DNA from: Sphingobacteriales bacterium UTBCD1 | GTDB lineage: Bacteria > Bacteroidota > Bacteroidia > Chitinophagales > Chitinophagaceae | Length of the DNA stretch: 64,000 nucleotides | Direction of reading: 5' to 3' | Assembly (NCBI GenBank): GCA_002066995.1 | Contig: MWTC01000012.1 | Span: 1 to 64,000 of the forward strand | Shown here: positions 1 through 11,900 of the stretch, one piece after another | How positions within the stretch are numbered: position 1 is the stretch's first letter | How the letters are laid out: each line of letters begins with the position of its first letter | Program-made: the position numbers and the translations under genes | Notes under the pieces: generated by a model | Database searches by the model: none | Seen by the model: the letters and a program-made list of their open reading frames with translations, nothing else | Told to the model about the DNA's origin: nothing

Positions 1-1607
1 CGCAAATATTCATCGCACAAAGCATTTATGTCTGTTGGTTCTTTAACACCACTACTGCTCCGGCTATGCTGCAACATTCCTTTTACAATAGCATCCGCTC
101 TTTTTCCGTGGTGGTTTATTTTTTCAAGATTCTGTTTTATATCATTTAAAATATCATTCTCTGCTTGTTCATTCCTTTCGGTATTTGGCTTTGAGCGTTC
201 AGCATTCAACTCATCAATCAGTTCATTATTCACTTCTGAGAAATTATTTACGAAGTTTAACGGGTTTTGAATTTCATGAGCTATGCCTGCAGTGAGTTCA
301 CCGAGTGAAGCCATTTTTTCGGATTGGATGAGCTGAGCCTGAGTAGATTCTAATTGATGTAATGTATTTTCAATTTTTTCATTTCGCTGTCGCAAAGTTT
401 CATTGGCTTTTTTCCTGTGCCGGTTATTTCTATAAAGCAAAAAAACAATAACCAGAAAAACGACAATGCCTGACATGAGCAGGTATATTCTTAATTTTTC
501 CCGGGATTCTATTTTTTCTCTCTCCAGTTTTTCCAATTTTGCCTGTTCTTCAACAAAAACATCCTGAAATGCAAGAAGATGTTTTCTCTCTTCCCTACTA
601 AGACTATCGCTTAATGATTTAGACAGTTTTAAATATATGGTGGCGCTATCGGTTCTGCCCAGGCGATCAAAACCGGAGGCAAGCAGGTTATATGCATCTC
701 TTTTCCACGCCGGGTCTCTGCGTTTTTCAAAAATTTTCAGACTTTCTCTGGCATAATACAAAGCAGAATCGTCTTTTTTTAAATCTGTATATATACTACT
801 TAATGAAATACATGCCAGGCCCAGGTGCAAATTATCATTTGTCTCTTTTAAAAACGGTATTGCCTGTAAAACTGTATTAAGCGCTACATCGTATTTCCCT
901 GTTTTCTGATACGTATCGCCCAGGTATTTCGTTGCACGGCCTAATCCTGTTTTATCTTTCAATTCTGAAAAAGTTGATAAGGCGTTTTTAATAAACAGGA
1001 GCGCAGAGTCTAATTTTTCTTCATACATATAAGCAATACCCATGTGAAAGGTTACATACGCAAGTTGTCCTTTGTCGCCGGATGCTTTTGCATATTTTTC
1101 AGCTTCTCTGTAATATTTCAATTGGTTTTTGGTGTTATCAATCCAGTTGCCTGTATATGCATTTAGCAATCCGATTAAATCGTAGCTTGTACTTATCAGG
1201 AGCATTCGGGCACCTGCCGGACTTTGGCCAGGCAGCAAATGCCGGATAGTTCTTTCAATAGCAGGGTCCTGTGCAATATTTAACGCATTAAAATAAAATT
1301 CCAATGATTCTGAAAACTTTTCCTGTTGCATCAGGATAATCCCCATTCGGTTCAATATATTGGCTTCGTTGAATTTCAGGTTTAATTTTACAGCAATAGG
1401 CAAAGCTTTTTCAAGGTAAAATTTTGTACTATCACGGTCTGATTGATCGTAATATGATCCGAGATTAGTATATGCTTCCATTCGGGCAGTATCGTTTGTT
1501 GCATCCGACAGGGCGCTGTATAAACTACTCAGATACGGGTCTTTTTGTTGCCCGGCAATCAATGATGGCAGCAACAGCAATGAGATTACTTTTAAAAAGA
1601 TTTTCAT
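1..1607 (-). CDS. TPR-containing sensor histidine kinase (3' end outside the window)
   Basis: Reading from an ATG at 1607, the frame stays open to the window edge, giving 535 codons without a stop. It begins with a signal peptide (MKIFLKVISLLLLPSLIAG), then TPR-like helical repeats over roughly residues 25-360, one membrane helix (about 385-405, LRIYLLMSGIVVFLVIV), a coiled coil and a HisKA domain with the phospho-accepting His in GIAHEIQNPLNF. The window ends just before the ATPase domain. It is a paralogue of the next two genes and starts 6 bases after the upstream gene stops, so it is the last visible cistron of the kinase operon. The ligand is unknown; periplasmic TPRs suggest protein or peptide sensing, which is inference. 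Confidence 0.9.
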   Translation of the reverse strand, partial: MKIFLKVISLLLLPSLIAGQQKDPYLSSLYSALSDATNDTARMEAYTNLGSYYDQSDRDSTKFYLEKALPIAVKLNLKFNEANILNRMGIILMQQEKFSESLEFYFNALNIAQDPAIERTIRHLLPGQSPAGARMLLISTSYDLIGLLNAYTGNWIDNTKNQLKYYREAEKYAKASGDKGQLAYVTFHMGIAYMYEEKLDSALLFIKNALSTFSELKDKTGLGRATKYLGDTYQKTGKYDVALNTVLQAIPFLKETNDNLHLGLACISLSSIYTDLKKDDSALYYARESLKIFEKRRDPAWKRDAYNLLASGFDRLGRTDSATIYLKLSKSLSDSLSREERKHLLAFQDVFVEEQAKLEKLEREKIESREKLRIYLLMSGIVVFLVIVFLLYRNNRHRKKANETLRQRNEKIENTLHQLESTQAQLIQSEKMASLGELTAGIAHEIQNPLNFVNNFSEVNNELIDELNAERSKPNTERNEQAENDILNDIKQNLEKINHHGKRADAIVKGMLQHSRSSSGVKEPTDINALCDEYL

Positions 1608-1613
1608 GCTTTT

Positions 1614-3650
1614 TTAATTAGTTTGCAATTGAATAATAAATTCGCTTCCCTTACCTTCTTTCGTATCTGCTTTTATCTCTCCACCATGCGCCTTCACAAT
1701 ATCATACGCCAAACTCAGCCCCAATCCTGTTCCGCTGCCTGTTGGCTTTGTAGTAAAAAAAGGTTGAAAGATTTTGTCCTTTATTTTTTCAGGAATGCCT
1801 GTACCATTATCCTTAACCTTAACCTCAACCTTATCCTTTTCTTTTCTTGTACTTACAATCACTTCCGGCTCATAGCCTGGTTCATTTAGTTTCTTTCTTT
1901 CATTCACTGCATAAAAAGCATTGTTTATAAGATTGAGTATGACTCTTCCTATTTCCTGCGGCACTACATTAATTTTTGGAAGCGATGTATCAAAATCAGT
2001 TTCAAACTTTGCATTGAAAGTTTTATCCTTAGCCCGTAAACCATGATAAGCTAAACGCAAATATTCATCACACAAAGCATTGATGTCTGTTGATTCTTTC
2101 TGCCCGGTACTGCTGCGGCTGTGTTGCAACATGCCTTTTACAATGGCATCAGCTCTTTTACCGTGGTGATTTATTTTTTCAAGATTTTGTTTTATATCTG
2201 ATGCAATGACTTTGGCTTCTTCAATATCTCCTTTATTCAATTCTGTATTCATTTCATCAATCAGTTCATTACTGACTTCCGAAAAATTATTGACAAAGTT
2301 CAACGGGTTTTGAATTTCATGAGCAATGCCGGCAGTGAGTTCACCGAGTGAAGCCATTTTTTCGGATTGGATAAGTTTAGCTTGAGCACTTTTGAGGTCG
2401 ATCAACGCTTGTTCAATTTTTCTCTTTTGCTGTTGCAAGATGTTGTTTGCCTTTTTCCCATTTCTATAATTTCTGTAAAGCAGGCTTGTTATAAACACAA
2501 ATATCACAATGCCCGACAGCAAAGTATACATTCTTATTTTGTTACGGGTATCAATTTTTTCTTTTTCAAGTTTTTCCAACCGTATTTGCTCATCAATAAT
2601 TACATCTTGCGAGGCAAAAACACTTTTCATGCTGACATCATTCAGGCTATCCGATATTTTTTTTGCTAATTTCAGATATACCAAAACGCTATCCTTATTA
2701 TTTAATTCACTGAAGCATGCATAAATTAAATTATAAGTTTGTCTTTCCCCTTCGGCAGCATGTATGCTTTTATGAGCTTCCAACCCTCTCTCTGCATAAA
2801 AAATAGCTGAATCCGGCTTTGATATTTTCTTATATAAACCGGCTAAAGAAAGATAGGCCCACCCCAATCGGCCTTGATCATTTTGATGGATGTCAATCTG
2901 AATTGCTTTTATTAATACGTTGCGGGCCAAATCAAATTTTCCTATTTCCTGATATGCATCACCCATAAATTTCAAAGAAAGGGCTTCTCCTTTTTCATCT
3001 GCAGATCTTAAAAAAAATGGATACGCTTTTTCCTCTAATAGAGCCATAGAATCAAACTTACCAAGGCTCGAATAAGTCATGCCTAAACTTAAATCTGACC
3101 ATGCAATGAGACTGCTATCATTAGCGAATTCTGCAAAGCGCTTTGCTTCTTTAAAAGATTGCACTTGCCTATCTACATCGGATGTCCAGTTTGCCGTTAA
3201 TCCATACAACCATCCTAAATCAAGATAACTCCATCTTAATAACCTTAACCTAACAAGCCTTGGCGTTTCATTGTTTAGTAAATGCCATGTCAGCTTTTCG
3301 CTAGCGGGGTCTTTAACAATGTCGATCATGGTCAAATACGATCTCAATGACCTGGAATAGTCTCCTTTTTGACTCAGCACATTGCCAATGGATGATAATA
3401 TCGCCGCTTCATTTAACCTTAATTTTAAACTTCTTGAAAGTTGTAATGCTTGTTCAAAATAAAAAAGAGCACTATCACTATTGAGAGGAAGATAGTAGTT
3501 TCCTATTTGCCAGAGAACATCCATACGGACAGTATCATTTGATCTACTTGACAAAGCTAAAAATAGGTTATCCGGTTTTGATTGCTTCATTTGTCCATGA
3601 AGAAACGCCGGTAGCAAAGTAAATGAAAGAATTTTCAACAAATTTTTCAT
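1614..3650 (-). CDS. TPR-containing transmembrane sensor histidine kinase
   Basis: This 678-residue membrane kinase is predicted to autophosphorylate on the His of GIAHEIQNPLNF (about residue 444). The order is signal peptide (MKNLLKILSFTLLPAFLHG), tandem TPR repeats, one membrane helix (about 376-396), a coiled coil beginning QQKRKIEQAL, HisKA, then HATPase_c with N box NLINNAF, G1 DNGTGIP and G2 GTGLGLSL. The frame is open further upstream to 3701, but I chose the ATG at 3650. It puts the signal peptide at the N-terminus and begins 10 bases after the upstream kinase stop instead of overlapping it. No receiver domain is attached, and no partner response regulator is adjacent. Confidence 0.9.
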   Translation of the reverse strand: MKNLLKILSFTLLPAFLHGQMKQSKPDNLFLALSSRSNDTVRMDVLWQIGNYYLPLNSDSALFYFEQALQLSRSLKLRLNEAAILSSIGNVLSQKGDYSRSLRSYLTMIDIVKDPASEKLTWHLLNNETPRLVRLRLLRWSYLDLGWLYGLTANWTSDVDRQVQSFKEAKRFAEFANDSSLIAWSDLSLGMTYSSLGKFDSMALLEEKAYPFFLRSADEKGEALSLKFMGDAYQEIGKFDLARNVLIKAIQIDIHQNDQGRLGWAYLSLAGLYKKISKPDSAIFYAERGLEAHKSIHAAEGERQTYNLIYACFSELNNKDSVLVYLKLAKKISDSLNDVSMKSVFASQDVIIDEQIRLEKLEKEKIDTRNKIRMYTLLSGIVIFVFITSLLYRNYRNGKKANNILQQQKRKIEQALIDLKSAQAKLIQSEKMASLGELTAGIAHEIQNPLNFVNNFSEVSNELIDEMNTELNKGDIEEAKVIASDIKQNLEKINHHGKRADAIVKGMLQHSRSSTGQKESTDINALCDEYLRLAYHGLRAKDKTFNAKFETDFDTSLPKINVVPQEIGRVILNLINNAFYAVNERKKLNEPGYEPEVIVSTRKEKDKVEVKVKDNGTGIPEKIKDKIFQPFFTTKPTGSGTGLGLSLAYDIVKAHGGEIKADTKEGKGSEFIIQLQTN

Positions 3651-3660
3651 ACTTCCTGAA

Positions 3661-5865
3661 TTAAGAATTCTGAATATAAATTGTAAACTCACTTCCTTCA
3701 CCTTCTATTGTTTCCACTTTCAACTCCCCGCCATGCCCTTTGGTAACTATATCATACGCCAGACTCAATCCCAGTCCTGTTCCACTACCGGTGGGTTTGG
3801 TAGTAAAAAATGGCTGAAAGATTTTGTCCTTTATTTTTTCAGGAATGCCGGTTCCATTATCCTTAACCTTAATCTCAATCATATCTCTTTCATTTCTTGT
3901 ACTTACTATCACTGTTGGCTCATAGCCTGTTTCATTTAATTTCTTTCTTTCACTCACTGCATAAAAAGCATTATTGATCAAATTCAAAATCACCCTGCCT
4001 ATTTCCTGCGGTACTACATTTATTTTTGGAAGCGATGGATCAAAATCAGTTTCAAATTTTGCATTGAAGCTTTTGTCTTTTGCTCTCAATCCGTGATAAC
4101 TCAATCTTAAATATTCATCACATAATGCATTGATATTTGTTAGTTCTTTTTGCCCGGTACTGGTTCTGGAATGTTGCAACATGCCTTTTACAATGGCATC
4201 CGCTCTTTTACCGTGGTGATTTATTTTTTCTTCATTATCTGTTACATCTTTAGCTATAGATTTTACCTCGTCATAATTCCCATTTTCAATTTCATTGTTC
4301 ATCTCCGAAAGCAATTCTTTATTTACATCAGAAAAATTATTGACAAAGTTTAACGGGTTTTGTATTTCATGAGCTATGCCGGCTGTCAATTCTCCCAACG
4401 ATGCCATTTTTTCACTTTGTATTAACTGCGCCTGCGTTGATTTTAATTCTGATAACGTTATTTCTACTTTTTGTTTTTGTCTTTCTAAAAAAAGGTTCGC
4501 TTTTTGTTTTTGACGGTTATTGCGCCATAACAAAAAGACAGAAATGATGATCAGCGATAACCCGGCGAGGGAAACGATTAGAAATGATTTTTGCCGTTCC
4601 TTCTGGTTTTTCAGTTCTGTTATTTCTACCTGTTTCTTTCCCATTTCCGAGCTGTATTGATACATGGCAATTTTATTCTTCACCCCGGTGTTTAATATAC
4701 TATCCCGGTAATTGATATACTGCAGATGGTATTTATAAGCATTCGGGTAATCCTTTTTATAAGCATAGGCATCTGCCAGCGCCCCCGCATTATCCCTCAA
4801 AAATTCCAATAATTCATATTCTTTAGCTATCTGCAGGCCTTCTTTTGCATAATAAATTGCGCTGTCGGGCATTTGCTTTTTTAAATAAGCCCTGCCAAGT
4901 ATTCCTGTTATCCAGGACTTAAGAGTTGGCATATCCAATTTAGTATTAAGTGCGCTGAAAGCATATTGAAAAGCCAGGGGAAGGCTGTCCATGCGGGTAT
5001 AGACATCTGCAAGGTTGCTTTCGACTATTTTTATATCCTGTTCAAGTATTGAATACCGGGCTGCTTCTTTATAGGCTTTTATAGCTTCGTCATATTTTCC
5101 GCTAAGCCTGCAAAGTTCGCCGGTATTATTTTTTAAGAGTAATAGAAGTGTGCTATCGTTGATATTTGTTTCTCTGGCTTTCTTATTAGCTTTGTCAAGA
5201 AAACTATAGGCATTTTCATAATCGCCAATAGAGGAATAAAGGGTGGCAAGGTTTGACCAGGTTTGTATAAGTGATTGTGGCCTGTTCATTTTCTCTGCTG
5301 TTGCCGCTGCTTTCATCCAGTATTCCATAGCTGCCGGGTAATTTGCCAGGTTATTGTAATAAAAATTGGCAATTCTATACTGGCAATTATAGACTCTTCG
5401 TAAATCGCCGGTTTCGCTATATATTATTTCCGCTCTTTTTAATAATTCAATTCCCTCTTTATTATTGTCATCTGTTAATATCGTGCCGCGAATCTGAAGT
5501 GTAAACGCTATATTATCCCGATCTTTGATTTTATTGGCAATGGCCTCTGCCAGCAGGAGCAGGGAATCGCTTTCCGCTTTTTTATTTGTTAGTGCCTTTG
5601 CCTTCGCAAGCATCGTTAATCCCCGCCCTTCTCCTTTCACATAGCCTGTTTTGCGGGATAAGTCAATTGCCTCAAGGGCATATTTCTCTGTTTCAACTGC
5701 CGGGCGGTTAAAATAACTAAGCCCAAGCAGGATATTCACCCGTGCGGTATCCTGTGCGGGGTGGGCAGCCAGTTTTTCTTTAAGCTGCTCAAATTCAGAT
5801 TGGGCATTCACACAAAAAACTGCCGTGAAAGACAGCAATAATAACAGGAGTGATTTATTTCTCAT
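3661..5865 (-). CDS. TPR-containing transmembrane sensor histidine kinase
   Basis: A 734-residue kinase of the same build as its two downstream paralogues. It has a signal peptide (MRNKSLLLLLLSFTAVFCVNAQ), about ten TPR-like helical pairs to roughly residue 410, a membrane helix near 430-450 (FLIVSLAGLSLIIISVFLLW), a coiled coil, HisKA with the His in GIAHEIQNPLNF near residue 500, and HATPase_c with NLINNAF, DNGTGIP and GTGLGLSL. The sensor part has clearly diverged from the neighbours, whereas the last 250 residues are almost the same in all of them. It lies 85 bases downstream of the giant kinase, with a palindromic repeat in the gap. Confidence 0.9.
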   Translation of the reverse strand: MRNKSLLLLLLSFTAVFCVNAQSEFEQLKEKLAAHPAQDTARVNILLGLSYFNRPAVETEKYALEAIDLSRKTGYVKGEGRGLTMLAKAKALTNKKAESDSLLLLAEAIANKIKDRDNIAFTLQIRGTILTDDNNKEGIELLKRAEIIYSETGDLRRVYNCQYRIANFYYNNLANYPAAMEYWMKAAATAEKMNRPQSLIQTWSNLATLYSSIGDYENAYSFLDKANKKARETNINDSTLLLLLKNNTGELCRLSGKYDEAIKAYKEAARYSILEQDIKIVESNLADVYTRMDSLPLAFQYAFSALNTKLDMPTLKSWITGILGRAYLKKQMPDSAIYYAKEGLQIAKEYELLEFLRDNAGALADAYAYKKDYPNAYKYHLQYINYRDSILNTGVKNKIAMYQYSSEMGKKQVEITELKNQKERQKSFLIVSLAGLSLIIISVFLLWRNNRQKQKANLFLERQKQKVEITLSELKSTQAQLIQSEKMASLGELTAGIAHEIQNPLNFVNNFSDVNKELLSEMNNEIENGNYDEVKSIAKDVTDNEEKINHHGKRADAIVKGMLQHSRTSTGQKELTNINALCDEYLRLSYHGLRAKDKSFNAKFETDFDPSLPKINVVPQEIGRVILNLINNAFYAVSERKKLNETGYEPTVIVSTRNERDMIEIKVKDNGTGIPEKIKDKIFQPFFTTKPTGSGTGLGLSLAYDIVTKGHGGELKVETIEGEGSEFTIYIQNS

Positions 5866-5925
5866 GAGTATGTTATAATTGAATAATAAAATTTGTTCGG
5901 TTGTTTTCTAATTGTCAGAATCTCT

Positions 5926-5948
5926 CCTGCTTGCCGCAGGCAGGCAGG
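5926..5948. repeat. GC-rich palindromic micro-repeat (CCTGC...GCAGG family)
   Basis: A 23-base GC-rich element, CCTGCTTGCCG followed by CAGGCAGGCAGG, sits immediately 3' of the giant kinase stop codon. It has the same CCTGCC/GGCAGG composition as the elements at 22258-22278 and 40407-40427. It could form a small hairpin in the minus-strand transcript, but there is no T-run, so I do not call it a terminator. Confidence 0.6.
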
Positions 5949-5950
5949 AT

Positions 5951-8900
5951 TCAGACACCCAATAGAATCACAAATTCAGTTCCTTCTCCTCCTTTAGTTT
6001 CCACTTTCAACTCCCCGCCATGCCCTTTCGTAATTATATCATACGCCAGACTCAATCCCAATCCCGTTCCCTGTCCTGTTGGTTTGGTGGTGAAGAATGG
6101 TTGAAAGATTTTGTCTTTTATTTTTTCAGGGATGCCGGTACCGTTATCCTTAACCTTAATCTCAACCTTATCCTTTTCTTTTCTTGTACTTACAATCACT
6201 TCCGGCTCATAGCCTGGTTCATTTAGTTTCTTTCTTTCATTCACTGCATAAAAAGCATTATTGATTAAATTCAAAATCACCCTGCCTATTTCCTGTGGCA
6301 CTACATTAATTTTTGGAAGCGATGGATCAAAGTCTGTTTCAAACTTTGCATTGAAAGTTTTATCCTTAGCCCGTAAACCATGATAAGCTAAACGCAAATA
6401 TTCATCACACAAAGCACTGATATCTGTCAGTTCCTTTTGCCCGCTGCTACTGCGACTGTGTTGCAACATTCCTTTTACAATAGCATCGGCTCTTTTACCA
6501 TGATGATTGATTTTCTCCAGGTTATTAATGACATCCTGCATGATTTCTTTTGCTTCTTCCGTTTCGCCTTTGTCCATTGCGTCTTTCATTTCATCTAATA
6601 ATTCTTTACTCACTTCAGAAAAATTATTGACAAAGTTTAACGGGTTTTGAATTTCATGAGCAATGCCGGCAGTGAGTTCACCGAGGGATGCCATTTTCTC
6701 AGACTGTATCAATTGCTTTTGGGTGGACTGCAATTCAGTCAATGTACTGTCCACCTGTTTTTTGGCGGCTTCTAATTTATTGAAATCTTCATATCGTGCA
6801 TACGCAGTGGCAAATGCGTCGGCTACGTATTGGATTAAATTTATTTCTTCTTCACTTAACTCTGTTGTATTGCCTACATACATCATCCCCTGGAGAAAGG
6901 GAACAAAGTGCAGATAAAATCCACCCTTCGGAACACTTGAAAGATATTCACCCGGAGATGTAATTACTTTTTGCTGAGTCAGTATATTGGCAAAGTCAGC
7001 AAAGTCGGTATCCTGCCAATGGTCTGTGTAAGGATTATTCGCCCTCCAGTTCTCAGGTATCAGCTGAATTTTGCCGGGTGTATTATAGGGTATGTGAATG
7101 GCAGTGATGGCTTTCCCTTCGGGTGTGGAAAGAAATGTATGAATCAGTTCTTTTTCTTCATCCATAATAAACACACCACAACGAATAAAGGGGATTCCAA
7201 GTATTTTAAGTTCTGTCCAGATAACCGGAGTTATTCTTTCTAAGTCTTCAGTTGTACGCATGGAAGCAATATCTGCACGGATGCGGTCTAATGCTGCCTG
7301 CTTAATGGCTTCTCTGGTGCTGGTTTCTGCTTTCTGCAGGTCACTGAATCTCTGATACGCCAAACCAAACACATTGGAAAACCTTCTCAATAATTTTCTT
7401 TCATTTTCTTCCGGTAGTTTATGGGTAACCATCACTAATGAGCCTCCCGGAAAATCACTTAATGACCAATATACCCAAACATCATCATCAGCTTTACCTT
7501 TTGTAGATTCAAGAATTACTTTGTAAGCAGCAGGAGCCCGCTTTTTTATTTCTTCAAATAATTCAATTTCATTTGCCTTATCCACTTCCAGTACATAGTC
7601 CATTTTTTTTGAGGAATAATTTTTAATTGTCTCCTCAAGTATCCTAATCCCCTTCTTTGGGTAAGAGGCTTCCACCTTCACCATTTCATCTTCGCTATCC
7701 GGTAATCGCAAAGCGGCCCAGGTCTCAATATAATCCGGTGTTACTTCATATAAATGGATAGCGCAGGTCTCCAATGCTTTTTGCCCAAGCAGGTGAAGCT
7801 GGCTTCTCATTTCACTAGCGACTTCTTTCAATTCTGTTGAAACATGCATACTCATTGCCTTGCTTCTCACCCTTTCCAATGCCGCTTCAATCTGCGCTTC
7901 TCTTGCCTGCGCTTCTGCTTTTTGTAAATCAAGGAACCGGGTATAGGTTTGTTCAAACACTTTGCCGAAGCGAACAAAAATCTGTGTCTCTTCAAATGGC
8001 TTTGTTGTGATGACTAATAAATAGCCTTGCTGAAAGGATACTGCATGATTTTTTTGCCAGGTTGGAATAGGGAATCCTGCATCCAGCATCTTTTGAAGAC
8101 CTTGTTTAAATGCAGGAACTTCCATCAGCGTTTCATAATATTTTCGCAGCCTTTCTCCTTCAAAAACTTCCTCGTAAAGCGGCACATTGGTTTTCCATGC
8201 TTCATACATATTCTGCTCGGCAGGTTCAATGGTGTAGGGAAATGAAAAGATGCCGATACTTGTCCACTTGGTGATAATGGTGCTGTTTTTATCACAAATG
8301 GTAAATGCCACTCCCTGCAGGTCAGCGCCTAATTTTTTCAATTGATCAAATAAAAGATCTGCTGTGGGATTAAGTTCATCACTTTTCTGCATGGCCATGG
8401 TTCTGCTTCGCACTCTTTCCAATGCGGCTTCTATTTGCGCTTCTCTTGCCTGTGCTTCGGCCTTTTGCAGATCAAGGAAACGGATATATGCCTGCTCAAA
8501 AACCCTGGTAAATCGTTTTAATATTTCTATTTCATCCGCTGTAGGTACTATCCCGGTATAAGAGGGTATTAGTATAGCGGAGTTCTTTTGCCAGGCAAAA
8601 GAGAGGATGTGTTTGTCGTTATGATATATCCATTGTTTAAAATCATCAGGGAAATTTTTATAATCTGAATGTTGAAATGCGTAGTCAAAAAAGCTATTCT
8701 TTTCTTTAACAGTATATGCTTTTGAAAAATATTCGTCTCCTCTTTCTTTGGATTCCCACGCATCATTGAAAATAGGATGATCAAAATAAGGTAACAAATA
8801 GCTGCCGGTAAAAGTAAAATCGGGTGATACGATCCATTGCAACACATCTTTTGAATCCGGGAAATAAGTACAAAGAGTTACTCCATTTGCATCAAGCACA

Positions 8901-11900
8901 ACACCAAGATCTTTTAATTTCTCAACTATTACTTTCACTACTTCTCCCAATTCTTTGGTTGAATGCATGGCGAGTGAACGGCTCCGAACTTTTTCCAATG
9001 CTGCTTCTATCTGTGCTTCCCTTGCCTGAGCTTCTGCTTTTTGCAGATCAAGAAAACGGATATAGGCTTGTCTGAACTCTTGTGAAAAACGTTTGAAAAT
9101 AGCAAGCTGTTCATCTGAGTAATGTTCTGCTGCATCGTATCTACAAATAGAAACTGTTACCTCATTTAAATAGGCATCCACAATGCAGGAACCAGGCGCA
9201 TCATAAATAAGCTTTTTAAATTCATCCGGTAAAGGTTGTGCAACTGAAAAATAATGGTCTAAAAATTCATTCTTCTCTTTTTTGGTAAATGTTTTTATCT
9301 GTATGGGATTACCGGTGTTTTCATATTGCTCAACGCTTTTTGATGTTTTGGTAAAATAAGCCGTTTTCTTATATGGAATAACATTGTTCTGTGCAGAGTT
9401 TTCGAGACCTGGAACACAACCCCAGAGATTCCAATCCCGGTTCTTAGAAATTGCACCATACATAAAGGAAACATAATCTACTCTCAGTCCCAATGCTACC
9501 AGTTGCTCACCAAAAGCTTTTGCCACAATAAACAAATCCTGCTGCTTTTGCATGGATAAAGTTTTTGCACGAACTCTTTCTAATGCTAATTGAATCTGCG
9601 CTTCTCTTGCCTGCGCTTCTGCCTTTTGCAGATCAAGGAAACGGGTATAGGTTTGTTCAAATACTTTGGCAAAACGTTTAAAAATATCATGGGACTCAGG
9701 TACAGGTTCGTAAGTAATAAATAATAAAAAACCCTGTGTAAAATAAGCATGGTGCATAATCTGGAAAGTAGGCAATGGATGTCCTTCATTAATTATCGAA
9801 TCCAGAATTTTTCCCACTACCGGCAGTGTACGCATATACTGGTAATGCTTCACTAATTTTTTACCACCCATTTCCACTACATGAAATGTTTTGCCATCTG
9901 CCTGGCCCTTGCGCATTTCAATGAATAATTCATCTTCCGTTGTTGGAGCGGTGAATGGCGGCTGTAAAACTCCTTCGCTACTCATCCATAATGTTACAGC
10001 TGATTTATCTTCGTTCCATATACAATAACCGGCACTCCATGCAGGCATGCCTAAAGATTGTATTTGCTGAAACAACAGATTGGAGGCTTCGGGCAATTCA
10101 TCACTCTTCTGCATGGCCATCGTCCTTGCCCGCACTCTTTCCAATGCCAATTGAATCTGTGATTCTCTTGCCTGTATTTCGGCTATTTGCAGATCAAGGA
10201 AGCGGGTGTAGGTTTGTTCAAATACTTTGGCAAAGCGTTTGAAAATATCATGAGCTTCAGGCGCCGGATCATACGTAATGAACAGAATATAACCGTATTT
10301 GAAAAAGGCTACATGATCAATTTGTGAAACAGGGAACGGAATGCCATTCGTTTTCATTGCAAGCAGTTGTTCTCCTACCCCGGACAGGCTACATAAATAT
10401 TTATAATGTGCAGGACATTCTTCTTTGCCAATTTCATTAATAAATAATGTCTCTCCCCTTTGCCCGGCTTCATAATAACGAAGAAAAATATTTTCCCTGG
10501 GTGTTCTGTATTTTTCAAATGTACGTTCACCGTTACTGCCCCATTCCAATGAACTGTTTGGATCCTCATCATTTATATTGAAGGCGCAGTACCAGGACGG
10601 CACCCCCAGCAATTGAACTTGTTTAAATAGTTCTGAAGAAATAGCCGAAAGTTCATCACTTTTCTGCATGGCCATGGTTCTGCTTCGCACTCTTTCCAAT
10701 GCGGCTTCTATTTGCGCTTCTCTTGCCTGTGCTTCGGCCTTTTGCAGATCAAGGAAACGGATATAGGATTGTTCAAAAGCCTGGGCAAACCGGTAGAAAA
10801 TATTATTTTCCTCTTCAGTAAAGGGTGTGTTTTTATAATTCCCTATATAAAGATTGATATTTTTCATAATGAAGGTGGACCGTGCAAACCCGGGGCTGGA
10901 TAAGACATAACTTTTCACTTTGTCGGGAAGAAGCCTGATTTCGGAATGATCAACCAGGTGTTGGAACCAAAGCCTGTTTTCTTCCGGTGTTAAGATGTCC
11001 GCAAAAAACTTCAAACCATCTTTTTGTGCCTCAATAACACGATTTGGCGCCGGGTTATTACAATAAGGAACCACAATGTAAATTGGATGAGATTGGCCTG
11101 CAGAAGACAGCCAGAATTTAAAATCATCAGTTTGTTTATTAACTCCGAAGCTTACATTATCAAAATAGATGTTCAGGTTTGTCAATTGTTCGGAAAAAAT
11201 ATTGATCACATCCAATAATTCTTCACTTTTCTGCATGGCCATCGTCCTTGCCCGCACTCTTTCCAATGCCAATTGAATCTGTGATTCCCTTGCCTGTGCT
11301 TCTGCTTTTTGCAAATCAAGGAAACGGGAATAGGTTTGTTCAAATGTTGTACCGAACCTTTTAAATAAACCATAGGCCTCCGGCACATGTTCATAAGTTA
11401 TAAATAGAAGATTACCGTGTGAAAAGTTTACAACATGATTAATTTGATAAACAGGAAGTGTCAGTTTATTTTTTTTATTTTCTGTCGCTATTGATTCAAC
11501 CTCTGGCAATGAAAACAAATAGCCATAATGTTCTTTCAGTTTCTTGCCTTGTAATTCTTCTATCCAGAATTCTTCACCTTTTTCTTTTGACGATTTGAAA
11601 CGAATAAAAGTGGCATTTTCTTTTAGTGGAATATGTATAGGTGGTTGCATCTGACCGTGGTTGCTCATCCAGGAGGTACAAACAGTATCTTCTTTCTGAA
11701 AAATATTATACCCACAACTCCAGGCAGGAATACCCAGGGCCTGTATCTGCTGAAACAGCAATGATGCTGCATCCTGCAATTCATCACTCTTCTGCATCGC
11801 CATTGTCCTTGCCCGCACTCTTTCCAATGCCGCTTCTATCTGCGCTTCTCTTGCCTGCGCTTCGGCTTTTTGCAAATCAAGAAAACGGGTATAAGTTTGT

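Noticed and set aside
5926-5948. Terminator of the giant kinase gene
   Set aside because: The palindrome lacks a T-run on the minus strand and is a copy of a dispersed repeat, so termination is not supported.
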